Origin: Streptomyces antnestii
GTDB taxonomy: Bacteria > Actinomycetota > Actinomycetes > Streptomycetales > Streptomycetaceae
NCBI RefSeq assembly: GCF_004005495.1
Contig: NZ_RZYA01000013.1
Span: 62,001 to 126,000, forward strand
DNA: 64,000 bases
Direction: 5' to 3'
Part shown: piece after piece, positions 25,960-34,754 of the stretch
Layout of the letters: each line of letters opens with the position of its first letter
Position numbering within the stretch: position 1 is the first letter of the stretch
The notes under the pieces: model-generated
Told to the model about the DNA's origin: nothing
Seen by the model: only the letters and a program-made list of their open reading frames with translations
Database searches by the model: none
Position numbers and translations under genes: made by a program

Positions 25960-26817
25960 GTGGCGTCCAACGTCAATCCCACCGTCAGGCGACGCCGGTT
26001 GGGCCAGGAGCTGCGCCGGCTCCGCGAGCTCAAAGGCATGACCGCCGAAGAGGTGGCCGAGCGGCTCCTGGTCTCCCAGTCGAAGATCAGCAGGCTCGAG
26101 AACGGGCGGCGCAGCATCAGCCAGCGCGACGTCCGTGACCTGTGCGGGGTCTACGAGGTCGAGGACCACCGCATCGTCGACTCCCTCATGCAGATGGCCA
26201 AGGACTCGCGTCAGCAAGGCTGGTGGCACTCCTTCGGCGACATCCCGTACAGCGTCTACATCGGCCTGGAGACGGACGCGGCGAGCCTGCGCGTCTACGA
26301 TCCGCAGGTCGTGCCGGGCCTGCTCCAGACCCGGGCCTACGCGGAGACGCTCATCACCGGCGCGCTCCCGGAGACCACGCCGACGGACATCGACAAGCGC
26401 GTCCAGGTCCGCGTGCGCCGCCAGGACCGGATCGCCGCACCGGACAACCCGCTGCGCCTGTGGACCGTCCTCGACGAGTCCGCGCTGCGCCGCGTCGTCG
26501 GCAGCCGCGAGGTGATGCGCGAGCAGCTGGAGCATCTCGTCGCCCAGTCGCAACTGCCGCACGTGACCGTGCAGGTGATCCCGTTCGACATGGGCGCGCA
26601 CCCGGGTCTGAACGGGCAGTACGCGATTCTGGAGTTCCCGGACGCCGCGGATTCGAGCGTCGTCTACATCGAGGGCGTCACCAGTGATCTTTATCTGGAG
26701 AAAGCCAATGATGTGCAGAAATACAGCGTGATGTACGAGCATCTGCGGGCACAGGCTCTTAATGTGGAGCAATCCCGACAGTTCATCGCGAAGATCGCCC
26801 AGGAGTACGCGCTCTGA
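25960..26817 (+). CDS. XRE-family HTH regulator with DUF5753 domain
   Basis: A 285-residue regulator. The HTH (about residues 12-68) reads LGQELRRLRELKGMTAEEVA and RLLVSQSKISRLENGRRSIS, a standard XRE domain. The DUF5753 ligand/partner domain (about 95-275) includes VVPGLLQTRAYAE, LRRVVGSREVMREQLEHLV and HPGLNGQYAILEFPD. GTG 25960 follows GGAGG. The small DUF397 gene downstream completes the pair that is common across Streptomyces and resembles a toxin-antitoxin-like or developmental (BldB/WhiJ-type) module. Ligand unknown. Confidence 0.92.
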   Translation: MASNVNPTVRRRRLGQELRRLRELKGMTAEEVAERLLVSQSKISRLENGRRSISQRDVRDLCGVYEVEDHRIVDSLMQMAKDSRQQGWWHSFGDIPYSVYIGLETDAASLRVYDPQVVPGLLQTRAYAETLITGALPETTPTDIDKRVQVRVRRQDRIAAPDNPLRLWTVLDESALRRVVGSREVMREQLEHLVAQSQLPHVTVQVIPFDMGAHPGLNGQYAILEFPDAADSSVVYIEGVTSDLYLEKANDVQKYSVMYEHLRAQALNVEQSRQFIAKIAQEYAL

Positions 26818-26835
26818 AGGGATCCTGAATTTGGG

Positions 26836-26905
26836 ATCCGGAGCTCCGGATTCCGCCCCGCTCACGAAGGGCGCCGCACGGTACACCTTCGCCGCAGCGG
26901 GGCGG
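26836..26905 (+). terminator. Dyad elements after the XRE gene
   Basis: ATCCGGAGCTCCGGAT (26836-26851) is a perfect 16-bp palindrome, and CCGCCCCGCT (26853-26862) pairs perfectly with AGCGGGGCGG (26896-26905). Either could terminate or attenuate transcription between the XRE and DUF397 genes. Confidence 0.45.
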
Positions 26906-26961
26906 AAGACCCCACTGGAATATGCCATCCGGTCGAGTGAATGGCCGCTTCGCCAAGCGAT

Positions 26962-27028
26962 GTTGGCGAGTAGCGTCGATCACGCCAACAAGTCACCACG
27001 TTGGCGCAAACCGCTTCACAGAAGCGGT
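26962..27028. promoter_or_regulatory. Operator-like repeats before the DUF397 gene
   Basis: GTTGGCG (26962), its complement CGCCAAC (26983) and GTTGGCG again (27000) are followed by ACCGCTTC-ACA-GAAGCGGT (27010-27028), an 8-bp dyad. They lie within 105 bp of the DUF397 start and could be sites for the adjacent XRE protein. Confidence 0.5.
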
Positions 27029-27065
27029 GGCAGTAAATTCGACCACTGGCTGAACCGGAGCAAAC

Positions 27066-27275
27066 ATGGCAATCCAGCAGGGCGCCACGAATTCCTGGAC
27101 CAAGTCCTCCTATTCCACGGGTAACGGCGCGTGCGTCGAGGTCAAGTCCCCCGTCCTGCACGCGATCGCGGTGCGGGACTCGAAGGCCCCCGAAGGGCCC
27201 TCGATCGGCTTCGCCCCCGATACATGGAACTCCTTCGTGACCGGGGTCGGCGCCGGAACCTTCGACGCCGCCTGA
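27066..27275 (+). CDS. DUF397 small protein
   Basis: A 69-residue protein with the DUF397 pattern W-x-K-S-S-Y-S (TNSWTKSSYSTGNGACVEV) and VRDSKAPEGPSIGFAPDTW. DUF397 proteins typically sit next to XRE/DUF5753 regulators and are thought to act as their partners or antagonists. ATG 27066 is preceded by GGAGCAAAC. A 248-bp spacer with operator-like repeats separates it from the XRE gene. Confidence 0.92.
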   Translation: MAIQQGATNSWTKSSYSTGNGACVEVKSPVLHAIAVRDSKAPEGPSIGFAPDTWNSFVTGVGAGTFDAA

Positions 27276-27325
27276 GGGATCGGAGCGAACCCTCATCACC
27301 ACTCAGCACCACCGCACCACTGACA

Positions 27326-27366
27326 GAGCCCTCTCGACTGGCCCGCCGTCCTAGCCGAGGGGGCTC
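27326..27366. terminator. Terminator hairpin after the DUF397 gene
   Basis: GAGCCCTCTCG (27326-27336) pairs with CGAGGGGGCTC (27356-27366) over 11 bp with one G-U pair; the downstream run CATCTCTTTTTGTTC adds a T-rich tail that is unusual here. Confidence 0.6.
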
Positions 27367-27447
27367 GGCACATCTCTTTTTGTTCGTTCGCCTCCGGCGC
27401 GCCCCTCCGGCTCTCTCACCCCGAAGCCCGAACCCCGAAGCCTCCCC

Positions 27448-28287
27448 CTACCGCAACCGGTCCACGTACCTGTCCGTCCCCGGCACCGTCGGGATGAACG
27501 GGGCCACCAGTTCCACCCGGCCCAGGCCCGACTCCTCCACCGCCGTGTCCAGGCCCGTGAAGTGTTCCTCCCAGCAGTCCGCCGGGTCCTCCTCCAGGAA
27601 CCACAGGAGCGTCAGGCGGGTGTCGACGCCCTCGACCTGCTTCACGTACGTCATCCGGTCCCCCGGCAGCGGTGTCGGGCGGAAGACGGTGACCATCGCC
27701 GCCGGTGAGCCCGCGAGCCGGCGCGGGAGGTGGCTCGAACGCAGCCACTCCAGCAACTCCTCGCGCTGCTCGGGACCTTCCGCGTCGATCACCTCCACGA
27801 CCAGGCCCTTGTAGGGGTGGTCCAGGGCGTGGAAGTCGCGCGGGCCGGCGGCCCCGTCCCGGTAGACCGTCGCCTCGTGGTCCTGGAACGCCGTGAAGAC
27901 GTGCGTGCGGTCCTGATAGACGCGGCCGTCGCGGTTCAGCCGCTTGTTGATGCCGACGGTCCACTTCATGTGGTCGTCGTAACGGCCCTCCGTGACCCAG
28001 TACGTGGAGATGTAGCAGCCCGCGGTGACCGGCTGCGCGACCGCCGACTTCTCGGGGTAGCGCAGGAGTTGGAGTTCGCGCGGGGCGACCCAGCGGCGGC
28101 CCGCGTACATCCACGGCATCGCCATCGCGCCGGCGTAGTAGTGGTCGTCCTCGTACCAGCGGTTGTACGCGTACTCATGGCCCGGGTGCGGTTCGACCAT
28201 GGTGATCAGGGCGTGCCCGGGGCGCACCCCGTACGGGCCGACCGACGCCAGCTCCGCGTACACCTCGCTCCTCGTGTCCTCGCTCAC
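27448..28287 (-). CDS. Conserved hypothetical protein, possible EthD-like fold
   Basis: A 279-residue soluble protein starting at GTG 28287 (SEDTRSEVYAELASVGPYGV) after GGGGAG. I do not recognise a named family. The segment EYAYNRWYEDDHYYAGAMAM resembles the NRWY-EEH pattern of EthD-type dimeric alpha+beta barrels, and a second half repeats strand-helix elements around GLVVEVIDAEGPEQREELLE and RLTLLWFLEEDPADCWEEHF. No cofactor motif is visible. It is divergent from the SDR gene, and the palindrome at 28324 lies between them, so both probably belong to the catabolic regulon described in the findings. Confidence 0.75.
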   Translation of the reverse strand: MSEDTRSEVYAELASVGPYGVRPGHALITMVEPHPGHEYAYNRWYEDDHYYAGAMAMPWMYAGRRWVAPRELQLLRYPEKSAVAQPVTAGCYISTYWVTEGRYDDHMKWTVGINKRLNRDGRVYQDRTHVFTAFQDHEATVYRDGAAGPRDFHALDHPYKGLVVEVIDAEGPEQREELLEWLRSSHLPRRLAGSPAAMVTVFRPTPLPGDRMTYVKQVEGVDTRLTLLWFLEEDPADCWEEHFTGLDTAVEESGLGRVELVAPFIPTVPGTDRYVDRLR

Positions 28288-28323
28288 GACGCTCCCCTTC
28301 CTTCATCCACCGGACGGGCCTAC

Positions 28324-28340
28324 TCTGACGCCCCGTCAGA
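28324..28340. promoter_or_regulatory. Perfect TetR-type palindrome TCTGACG-CCC-CGTCAGA
   Basis: A perfect 7-3-7 palindrome in the 81-bp region between the divergent hypothetical gene (start 28287) and SDR gene (start 28369). The same motif recurs in front of other catabolic operons in this window. Confidence 0.8.
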
Positions 28341-28368
28341 AAAACTGCCAGAGCCCGGAGGCGACCGG

Positions 28369-29151
28369 ATGCTGCTGAACGGAAAGACAGTTGTCGTGTC
28401 GGGGGTCGGAGCGGGGCTCGGCCAGCGGGTCGCCGCGGCCGTACTGCGGGACGGCGGCAACGCCGTCCTCGGCGCCCGCACCGAGGCGAACCTCGCCAAG
28501 ACCGCCGCCGCACTCGACCCGGACGGTGCGCACACCGCGTACGCGGCGACGGACATCACCGACGAGAAGCAGTGCGAGGCACTCGCGGCGCTCGCGCGCG
28601 AGCGGTTCGGCGGAGTGGACGCCGTGGTCCATGTCGCCGCCTGGGACAGTCACTTCGGGGGGCTCGAAGACGCGGACTTCTCGACGTGGCAGCAGGTCAT
28701 CGACGTGAACCTGCTCGGCACCCTGCGCATGACCCGGGCCTGCCTGCCCGCCCTCAAGGAGCGCGGCGGCTCCGTCGTCATCATCGGCACGCAGTCGTCC
28801 GTGGCCGCGCCCTCCGAGGTGCACCAGGCGGCGTACGCGGCCTCCAAGGGCGCGCTGACCTCGGCGATGTACTCGATGGCCCGCGAGCTCGGCCCGCACC
28901 GCGTCCGGGTCAACACCGTGCTGCCGGGCTGGATGTGGGGGCCGCCGGTCGAGGCGTTCGTCCAGTTCACCGCCCACACCGAGGGCGTGCCGCAGGAAGA
29001 GGTCCTCGGGCGGCTCACCCAGCGGATGGCGCTGCCCGACCTGGCCACGGACGGCGACGTGGCCGACGCCGCGGTGTTCCTCGCGTCGGACCGGGCGCGC
29101 GCCATCACCGGTCAGTCGCTCCTGGTCAACGCGGGCGAGCTGATGCGGTAG
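28369..29151 (+). CDS. Short-chain dehydrogenase/reductase
   Basis: A 260-residue classical SDR. The dinucleotide motif is VVSGVGAGLGQRVAAAVL, the NAG motif is altered to VHVAAWD, the catalytic Ser and YxxxK are in IIGTQSSVAAPSEVHQAAYAASKG, and the C-terminus ITGQSLLVNAGELMR is typical. It should oxidise an alcohol or reduce a ketone with NAD(P). ATG 28369 lies 7-8 nt after GGAGG. The perfect palindrome centred 37 bp upstream suggests control with the acyl-CoA genes. Substrate unknown. Confidence 0.92.
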   Translation: MLLNGKTVVVSGVGAGLGQRVAAAVLRDGGNAVLGARTEANLAKTAAALDPDGAHTAYAATDITDEKQCEALAALARERFGGVDAVVHVAAWDSHFGGLEDADFSTWQQVIDVNLLGTLRMTRACLPALKERGGSVVIIGTQSSVAAPSEVHQAAYAASKGALTSAMYSMARELGPHRVRVNTVLPGWMWGPPVEAFVQFTAHTEGVPQEEVLGRLTQRMALPDLATDGDVADAAVFLASDRARAITGQSLLVNAGELMR

Positions 29152-29186
29152 ACACCCTTATGCCCCGCGCCGTCACATGGACCGGG

Positions 29187-30326
29187 TCACGCCCTCGGGT
29201 AGCGCGCCAGCCAGCCCGGTGACGACGCCACGGGACTGTGCAGGGCCGGGCCCTGCGTCATCTCCATCGCGAAGTCGTCGGCGAGCTCCAGGACCGTGGG
29301 GCGGCCCTCCAGCTCGGTGACCCAGCCAGGCGGCAGCGCCGTCTCGCCGTGCAGGGCGCCGAGCAGGCCCCCGCACAGCGCGCCGGCTGTCTCGGACGGG
29401 CCGCCGTGGTTGACCGCGAGACACAGGCCGTGCCGTATGTCCTCGCCGACCAGGGCGCAGTACACGGCGACGGCGAGGGCGCCCTCCGCGAGGCCGTCGC
29501 CGACGAGTTCGTCGACGCGGGGCGCCGACGGCATGCCCTGGCGGACGGCGCCGAGCGCGTGCTTGAGGGCGTCCGTGACGGGCTGGTGCCCCGGCCGTGC
29601 GGCCAGCAGGACAAGGGCGCGCTGCACGGCGCCGTCCAGGCTCTCGCCGCGCGCCAGCCCGTGCACGAGGACCGCGTAGGCGCCGGCGGAGAGGTAGGCG
29701 GCGGGTGCGCCGTGGGTCTGGACCGCGCACTCGGCGGCGAGCTGGAAGACGAGCTGCGGCTCCCAGCCGACGAGCAGCCCGAACGGGCCCGAACGGGCGG
29801 CCGCGGCGGGCCCGGCCGCCGAAGGGTTCTTCGGCTTGTCCAGCGTGCCCATGACGTCGTTGCCGAGGCCGAGGAGACAGTCGCGGGAGGCCCCGCGCCG
29901 CGAGTACAGCCACTCCTCACGGGCCAGCCAGCCGTCTTCCTTGCGCCGCTCGTCCGGGCCCCAGTCGCGCTGGGTCGCGGCCCAGCGCAGGTAGGCGCGG
30001 TGCACGTCGGTCGGGGGGTGCCAGGCGCCCGTGTCGCGCCGCACCTGCGCCCTTATCAGGCCGTCCACGGTGAAGAGGGCCTGCTGGGTGGCGGCGGTGA
30101 CAGCGCCGCGGCGCCCGTACGCGGGCGCGAGGTCGGTCAGCCCCTGCGGCCCGTGCGCGGCCCGGACCTCCTCCAGGGACAGCCCGGCCAGCGGCGCCCC
30201 CAGGGCGTCACCGAGCGCGGCCCCGACGAGGGCGCCTCGCACCCGGCTGCGGAAGTCCTGCTGCTCGGCGCGGCCCCATACGGAAGATGAGGATCCGCCC
30301 TGCTGGGGCGTCAGTGGGGCTGCCAC
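29187..30326 (-). CDS. ADP-ribosylglycohydrolase-like protein, metal ligands missing
   Basis: A 379-residue member of the DraG/ADP-ribosylglycohydrolase fold family. RGALVGAALGDALGAPLAG (30-48) and NHGGPSETAGALCGGLLGAL (about 306-325) show the fold. Active enzymes have TDDTQ near the first metal site and GDSDT/S near the second; here the first reads VTAATQQA (76-83) and the second GGPSETAG. Loss of these acidic ligands predicts no dinuclear Mg site, so the protein may bind ADP-ribose or a partner without hydrolysis, or use a different chemistry. GTG 30326 is the start, with GGGGAGAG upstream. It is convergent with the SDR gene, 35 bp apart. Confidence 0.85.
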   Translation of the reverse strand: MAAPLTPQQGGSSSSVWGRAEQQDFRSRVRGALVGAALGDALGAPLAGLSLEEVRAAHGPQGLTDLAPAYGRRGAVTAATQQALFTVDGLIRAQVRRDTGAWHPPTDVHRAYLRWAATQRDWGPDERRKEDGWLAREEWLYSRRGASRDCLLGLGNDVMGTLDKPKNPSAAGPAAAARSGPFGLLVGWEPQLVFQLAAECAVQTHGAPAAYLSAGAYAVLVHGLARGESLDGAVQRALVLLAARPGHQPVTDALKHALGAVRQGMPSAPRVDELVGDGLAEGALAVAVYCALVGEDIRHGLCLAVNHGGPSETAGALCGGLLGALHGETALPPGWVTELEGRPTVLELADDFAMEMTQGPALHSPVASSPGWLARYPRA

Positions 30327-30566
30327 GGGGAGCTCTCCCCTCCGGTCTCGTTACGCGTGCGACGACTGCGCAGCACTGTAATCGACGGGACGGACCGGTT
30401 CCGGAGCCAGAGAGCCCAGGCGAAGTCGCCCTTGCCCCCACTTCACCCGCTTTTCTTCCGCAAACCGGACGGAGGCCCGCGCTCCGTACAACGTTTCCCA
30501 CCCCCCGCACGTCTCCCCCTGCGTCACCCACAACACCCCCACAGGACACCAAGAAGGAGAGGAACC

Positions 30567-31994
30567 GTGCGTCGCACACTTGTCACCGCGCTCGCCGTCA
30601 CCGCGCTCGTCACGCCGCTCGCCCTCGCATCGGCCGCAGGGACCGCCGCGGCCGCGCCCGTGCCGCCCCGCGTGCCCCTCACCGACTTCAATCACGACGG
30701 GTACGGGGATCTCGTGCTCGGGGCGCCCGGGGCCACCGTGTCCGGGCATCCGAGTGCCGGGGCCGTGTCCGTCGTGTACGGCGCGAAGGGCGGGCCCGAT
30801 ATCGCGCACGCCAAGGTCTTCACACGATCCACCGCCGGGATACCGGGGGCCGCGGCGGAGGGCGGCTACTTCGGGGAGCGCGTCACCACCGGAGACCTCG
30901 ACGGGGACTCGTACACCGACCTCGTCGTCGCCGGGCTCGACGGAAAGCCGAGTGTGGTGCTGTGGGGGTCCCCGACGGGAGTCGGCGGGGCCGGGGCCGT
31001 CGCGCTGCCCACCTCCACCGGGATGTTCGCCGTCGGGGACTTCAATGGGGACGGGCACCGCGACCTCGTCACCGACGACTACCCGCGCAGCGACGACCCG
31101 GATGACGACAATGCCGGGATGACCGTCTCGTACGGGCCGTTCGACCGGGCGAGCGGGAAGCCGGCACACCAGGACTCCATCGTCACCAGTCAGACGTTCG
31201 GGCCCGGCGACATCGTCGTCGGGGACGTGACCGGGGACGGCGCCGACGACATCGTCACGAGCCACGGCTTCGAGGAGACGGCCTACGCCAGCAAGTTCTG
31301 GAAGGGCGGGAAGACGGGCGTCAGCCACACCGCGAAGGCTCTGACCTCCTCCTTCCGTGGTGCCATCGGCGACGTCGACGGCGACGGCTACGGCGACCTC
31401 GTCGTCCACGACATCGGCAGCAACTATGAGGACATCCCGTACGAGAAGGGGACCGTCCTGGTGATGTACGGGACCGCCGACGGGCCCTCCACGACCCGGA
31501 CCAAGGTCATCACGCAGGACACGTCCGGCGTGCCCGGGGTCGGGGAGAGCGGGGACATGTTCGGGTCCGACCTCTCCGCCGGTGACGTGAACGGCGACGG
31601 CTACGCGGACATCGCCGTCGGCGTGCCCGGCGAGGCCATCGGCAGCGTCAAGGACGCCGGCAGCGTCGTCCTGCTCAAGGGCGGCCGCGGCGGCCTGTCC
31701 GGCACCGGCGCGCAGGCCTTCAGCCAGTCGACGGCCGGTGTGCCCGGCGCGTCGGAGAAGGGCGACGGGTTCGGGCAGCAGGTCGTGCTCCAGGACCTCG
31801 ACGGCGACGGCAAGGCCGACCTGGCCGCCGCCGCGCCCCTGGAGGACGGCACGTACGCCGACTCCGGCGCCGCGTGGGTGCTGCGCGGGGCGACGGGCGG
31901 CCTGACGACGAGGAGCATCACGTCGTTCGGCCCGGCCGCCGTCCATGTCCCGGAGAAGAACGCCCAGTTGGGGCAGGAGCTCGGCGGGCGGTGA
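30567..31994 (+). CDS. Secreted FG-GAP (integrin-type beta-propeller) repeat protein
   Basis: A 475-residue exported protein. Start GTG 30567 follows AAGGAGAGG. A signal peptide (RRTLVTALAVTALVTPLALA to AAAAP) is followed by repeats with calcium-binding D-x-D/N-x-D-G-x-x-D loops: DFNHDGYGDLVLG, DLDGDSYTDLVV, DFNGDGHRDLVT, DVDGDGYGDLVV, DVNGDGYADIAVG and DLDGDGKADLAAA. This makes about seven blades of an FG-GAP propeller. Function is unknown; Streptomyces secretes many such proteins. It ends 52 bp before the convergent fbiC gene with a terminator between. Confidence 0.92.
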   Translation: MRRTLVTALAVTALVTPLALASAAGTAAAAPVPPRVPLTDFNHDGYGDLVLGAPGATVSGHPSAGAVSVVYGAKGGPDIAHAKVFTRSTAGIPGAAAEGGYFGERVTTGDLDGDSYTDLVVAGLDGKPSVVLWGSPTGVGGAGAVALPTSTGMFAVGDFNGDGHRDLVTDDYPRSDDPDDDNAGMTVSYGPFDRASGKPAHQDSIVTSQTFGPGDIVVGDVTGDGADDIVTSHGFEETAYASKFWKGGKTGVSHTAKALTSSFRGAIGDVDGDGYGDLVVHDIGSNYEDIPYEKGTVLVMYGTADGPSTTRTKVITQDTSGVPGVGESGDMFGSDLSAGDVNGDGYADIAVGVPGEAIGSVKDAGSVVLLKGGRGGLSGTGAQAFSQSTAGVPGASEKGDGFGQQVVLQDLDGDGKADLAAAAPLEDGTYADSGAAWVLRGATGGLTTRSITSFGPAAVHVPEKNAQLGQELGGR

Positions 31995-31999
31995 GCCAT

Positions 32000-32024
32000 G
32001 GGGGCCGGCGCTGCGCCGGCCCCC
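32000..32024. terminator. Bidirectional terminator hairpin
   Basis: GGGGGCCGGCG (32000-32010) pairs perfectly with CGCCGGCCCCC (32014-32024) around CTG, between the FG-GAP gene and the convergent fbiC gene. Confidence 0.85.
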
Positions 32025-32045
32025 GTCCCACTGCCGTCGCCGCGC

Positions 32046-34646
32046 TCAGTCCCCCAGGACCGGCAGCAGTTCCGGCAGATGGCCGTCCGACGCCGTCGCC
32101 GCCCGCTGCCGCTCCTCGGGCACCTCCCCGTACAGGGTCGTCCGCGGCTTCGCCGGGCGGCCCGCCGCCTCCGCGATCGTGACGAGATCCTTGACGGAGC
32201 GGTACGAGCCGTAACTCGACCCGGCCATACGGGAGATGGTCTCCTCCATGAGCGTGCCGCCCAGGTCGTTCGCTCCCGAGCGCAGCATCTCCGCCGCCCC
32301 CTCCGTGCCCAGCTTCACCCAGCTCGTCTGGATGTTGGGGATGTGGGGGTGCAGGAGGATGCGGGCCATGGCGGTGACGGCCCTGTTGTCGCGGGTCGTC
32401 GGGCCCGGGCGCGCGATGCCCGCGAGGTAGACCGGCGCGTTGGTGTGGATGAACGGGAGCGTCACGAACTCCGTGAAGCCGCCCACGTTTTTGGAGAGTG
32501 CGGCCTCCTGGATGCCGGCCAGCGTGCGGAAGTGGCCGAGCCAGTGGCGGGGCTGGTCCACATGCCCGTACATCATCGTGGAGGAGGAGCGGATGCCCAG
32601 CTCGTGGGCCGTCGTGATGACCTCGACCCACGTCGCCGTGGGCAGCTTGCCCTTGGTGAGGACCCAGCGGACCTCGTCGTCGAGGATCTCGGCCGCCGTG
32701 CCGGGGATCGAGTCGAGGCCGGCCTCCTTCGCCGCGGTCAGCCAGTCCCGTATGGACAGACCGGTGCGCGTCGCGCCGTTCACGACCTCCATCGGGGAGA
32801 ACGCGTGCACGTGCATGCCGGGTACGCGTTCCTTCACCGCCCTCGCGATGTCGAAGTAGGCCGTGCCCGGCAGGTCGGGGTGGATGCCGCCCTGCATGCA
32901 CACCTCGACCGCGCCCACGTCCCACGCCTGCTCGGCCCGGTCCGCGACCTGGGAGAGCGAGAGCGTGTACGCGTCCGCGTCCGTGCGGCGCTGCGCGAAG
33001 GCGCAGAAACGGCAGCCGGTGTAGCAGACGTTCGTGAAGTTGATGTTCCGCGTGACGATGTACGTGACGTCGTCGCCGTTCACCGTCTTGCGGATGTCGT
33101 CCGCGATGCCGCAGAGCGCGTCGAGGGCGGGGCCGTCCGCGTGCAGCAGGGCGAGCGCCTCGTCGTCGGTGAGCTTCGTCGGGTCGTCGGCCGCCGTCGC
33201 GAGCGCGGCGCGCACGTCGCCGTCGATGCGCTGCGGGACCATGCCGGGCGCGGCCTGCTCGCGCAGCGCCTCCCAGTCGCCGTACACCTCGTCGAAGTCG
33301 TCGCGCCGGTCGGACGTGCGGCCCGTCGTGTCGATGGTGCGGTGCAGGTCCGTGCGGCCCGAGGACGCCACGTATCCCTCGTCGGGCTCCTGCCACGGCA
33401 GGCCCTGCGGGCGGGCCTCGTCGTCGGCCAGGCCGGTCTCGGCCGAGGCGAGGGCGCGCACGTGGGGCAGGAGGCGCGGGTCGAGCCACGGCTCGCCGCG
33501 CTCGATGAACTCCGGGTAGATCGTGAGGCGTTCGCGCAGCTCGAAGCCCGACTCGGCGGTGCGGGCGGCGAGTTCGTCGATGTGCGGCCAGGGGCGCTCG
33601 GGGTTCACATGGTCCGGGGTCAGCGGCGACACCCCGCCCCAGTCGTCGATGCCGGCGCCGATCAGGAGCGCGTACTCCTCGTCGACGAGGTTCGGCGGGG
33701 CCTGGATGCGGGCGGACGGGCCGAGGATGTGGCGGGCGACCGCGATGCACGCGGCGAGCTCCTCCAGCTCGGCGTCCGGCATGCCGCGCATCGCCGTGTC
33801 CGGCTTGGCGCGGAAGTTCTGGACGATGACTTCCTGGATGCCGTGGTAGCTGCGCTGGATGCGGCGCAGCTGGAAGAGGGCGTCGGCGCGCTCCTCGTAG
33901 GACTCGCCGATGCCGATCAGGACGCCCGTCGTGAACGGCACGTTCGAACGGCCCGCGTCCTCCAGGACCCGCAGCCGGACCGCGGGCTCCTTGTCGGGCG
34001 AGCCGTGGTGCGGGCCGCCGGGCTCGGACCACAGGCGGGTCGCGGTCGTCTCCAGCATCATGCCCATGGACGGCGCGACCGGCTTGAGGCGCTGGAGGTC
34101 GGTCCACGTCATGACACCGGGGTTGAGGTGCGGGAGCAGTCCCGTCTCCTCCAGGACCCGGATCGCCATGGCGCGCACATACGCGAGCGTGTCGTCGTAG
34201 CCGTGCGCGTCCAGCCACTCGCGGGCCTCGGGCCAGCGGTCCTCGGGCCGGTCGCCGAGCGTGAACAGGGCTTCCTTGCAGCCCATTTCGGCGCCCCGGC
34301 GCGCGATGTCGAGGACCTCGTCCGGCGACAGGTACATCCCGTGCCCGTCCCGGCGCAGCTTGCCGGGCACGGTCACGAACGTGCAGTAGTGGCACTTGTC
34401 CCGGCACAGCCGGGTCAGCGGGATGAAGACCTTCTTCGAGTACGTGATGACGCCCGGTCTGCCCGCGGCCTCCAGGCCCGCGTCCCGTACGCGCGCGGCG
34501 GACGCCGTCAGGTCCCGCAGGTCGTCGCCGCGGGCCTGGAGCAGGACCGCCGCCTCCGCCAGGTCGAGGGCGACGCCGTCGCGGGACCGCTTCAACGCGC
34601 GGCGCATCGCGTTGGCGGTGGGTCGTACAGCCTCCGGATCAGTCAT
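32046..34646 (-). CDS. fbiC: FO synthase, bifunctional CofG/CofH (FbiC)
   Basis: An 866-residue fusion of two radical-SAM enzymes that together make FO (7,8-didemethyl-8-hydroxy-5-deazariboflavin), the chromophore of coenzyme F420, from tyrosine and 5-amino-6-ribitylaminouracil. The N-terminal CofG half has CRDKCHYC (Cys 81, 85, 88); the C-terminal CofH half has CYTGCRFC (Cys near 540, 544, 547). Both are complete CxxxCxxC clusters. Length matches actinobacterial FbiC. ATG 34646 starts MTDPEAVRPTANAMRRALKR. The window also holds three LLM-type and one Ddn-type enzyme that may use F420. Confidence 0.97.
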   Translation of the reverse strand: MTDPEAVRPTANAMRRALKRSRDGVALDLAEAAVLLQARGDDLRDLTASAARVRDAGLEAAGRPGVITYSKKVFIPLTRLCRDKCHYCTFVTVPGKLRRDGHGMYLSPDEVLDIARRGAEMGCKEALFTLGDRPEDRWPEAREWLDAHGYDDTLAYVRAMAIRVLEETGLLPHLNPGVMTWTDLQRLKPVAPSMGMMLETTATRLWSEPGGPHHGSPDKEPAVRLRVLEDAGRSNVPFTTGVLIGIGESYEERADALFQLRRIQRSYHGIQEVIVQNFRAKPDTAMRGMPDAELEELAACIAVARHILGPSARIQAPPNLVDEEYALLIGAGIDDWGGVSPLTPDHVNPERPWPHIDELAARTAESGFELRERLTIYPEFIERGEPWLDPRLLPHVRALASAETGLADDEARPQGLPWQEPDEGYVASSGRTDLHRTIDTTGRTSDRRDDFDEVYGDWEALREQAAPGMVPQRIDGDVRAALATAADDPTKLTDDEALALLHADGPALDALCGIADDIRKTVNGDDVTYIVTRNINFTNVCYTGCRFCAFAQRRTDADAYTLSLSQVADRAEQAWDVGAVEVCMQGGIHPDLPGTAYFDIARAVKERVPGMHVHAFSPMEVVNGATRTGLSIRDWLTAAKEAGLDSIPGTAAEILDDEVRWVLTKGKLPTATWVEVITTAHELGIRSSSTMMYGHVDQPRHWLGHFRTLAGIQEAALSKNVGGFTEFVTLPFIHTNAPVYLAGIARPGPTTRDNRAVTAMARILLHPHIPNIQTSWVKLGTEGAAEMLRSGANDLGGTLMEETISRMAGSSYGSYRSVKDLVTIAEAAGRPAKPRTTLYGEVPEERQRAATASDGHLPELLPVLGD

Positions 34647-34754
34647 GGTCCGATGTTACGAGCGCCCGCCGACAACGTCTGCGCCGCGCCGACGTGCGCG
34701 GAATCACGCCGGGCGCGCGTTTCACGCCAGGTCAGGGGCTGACTCATAAGAGCG

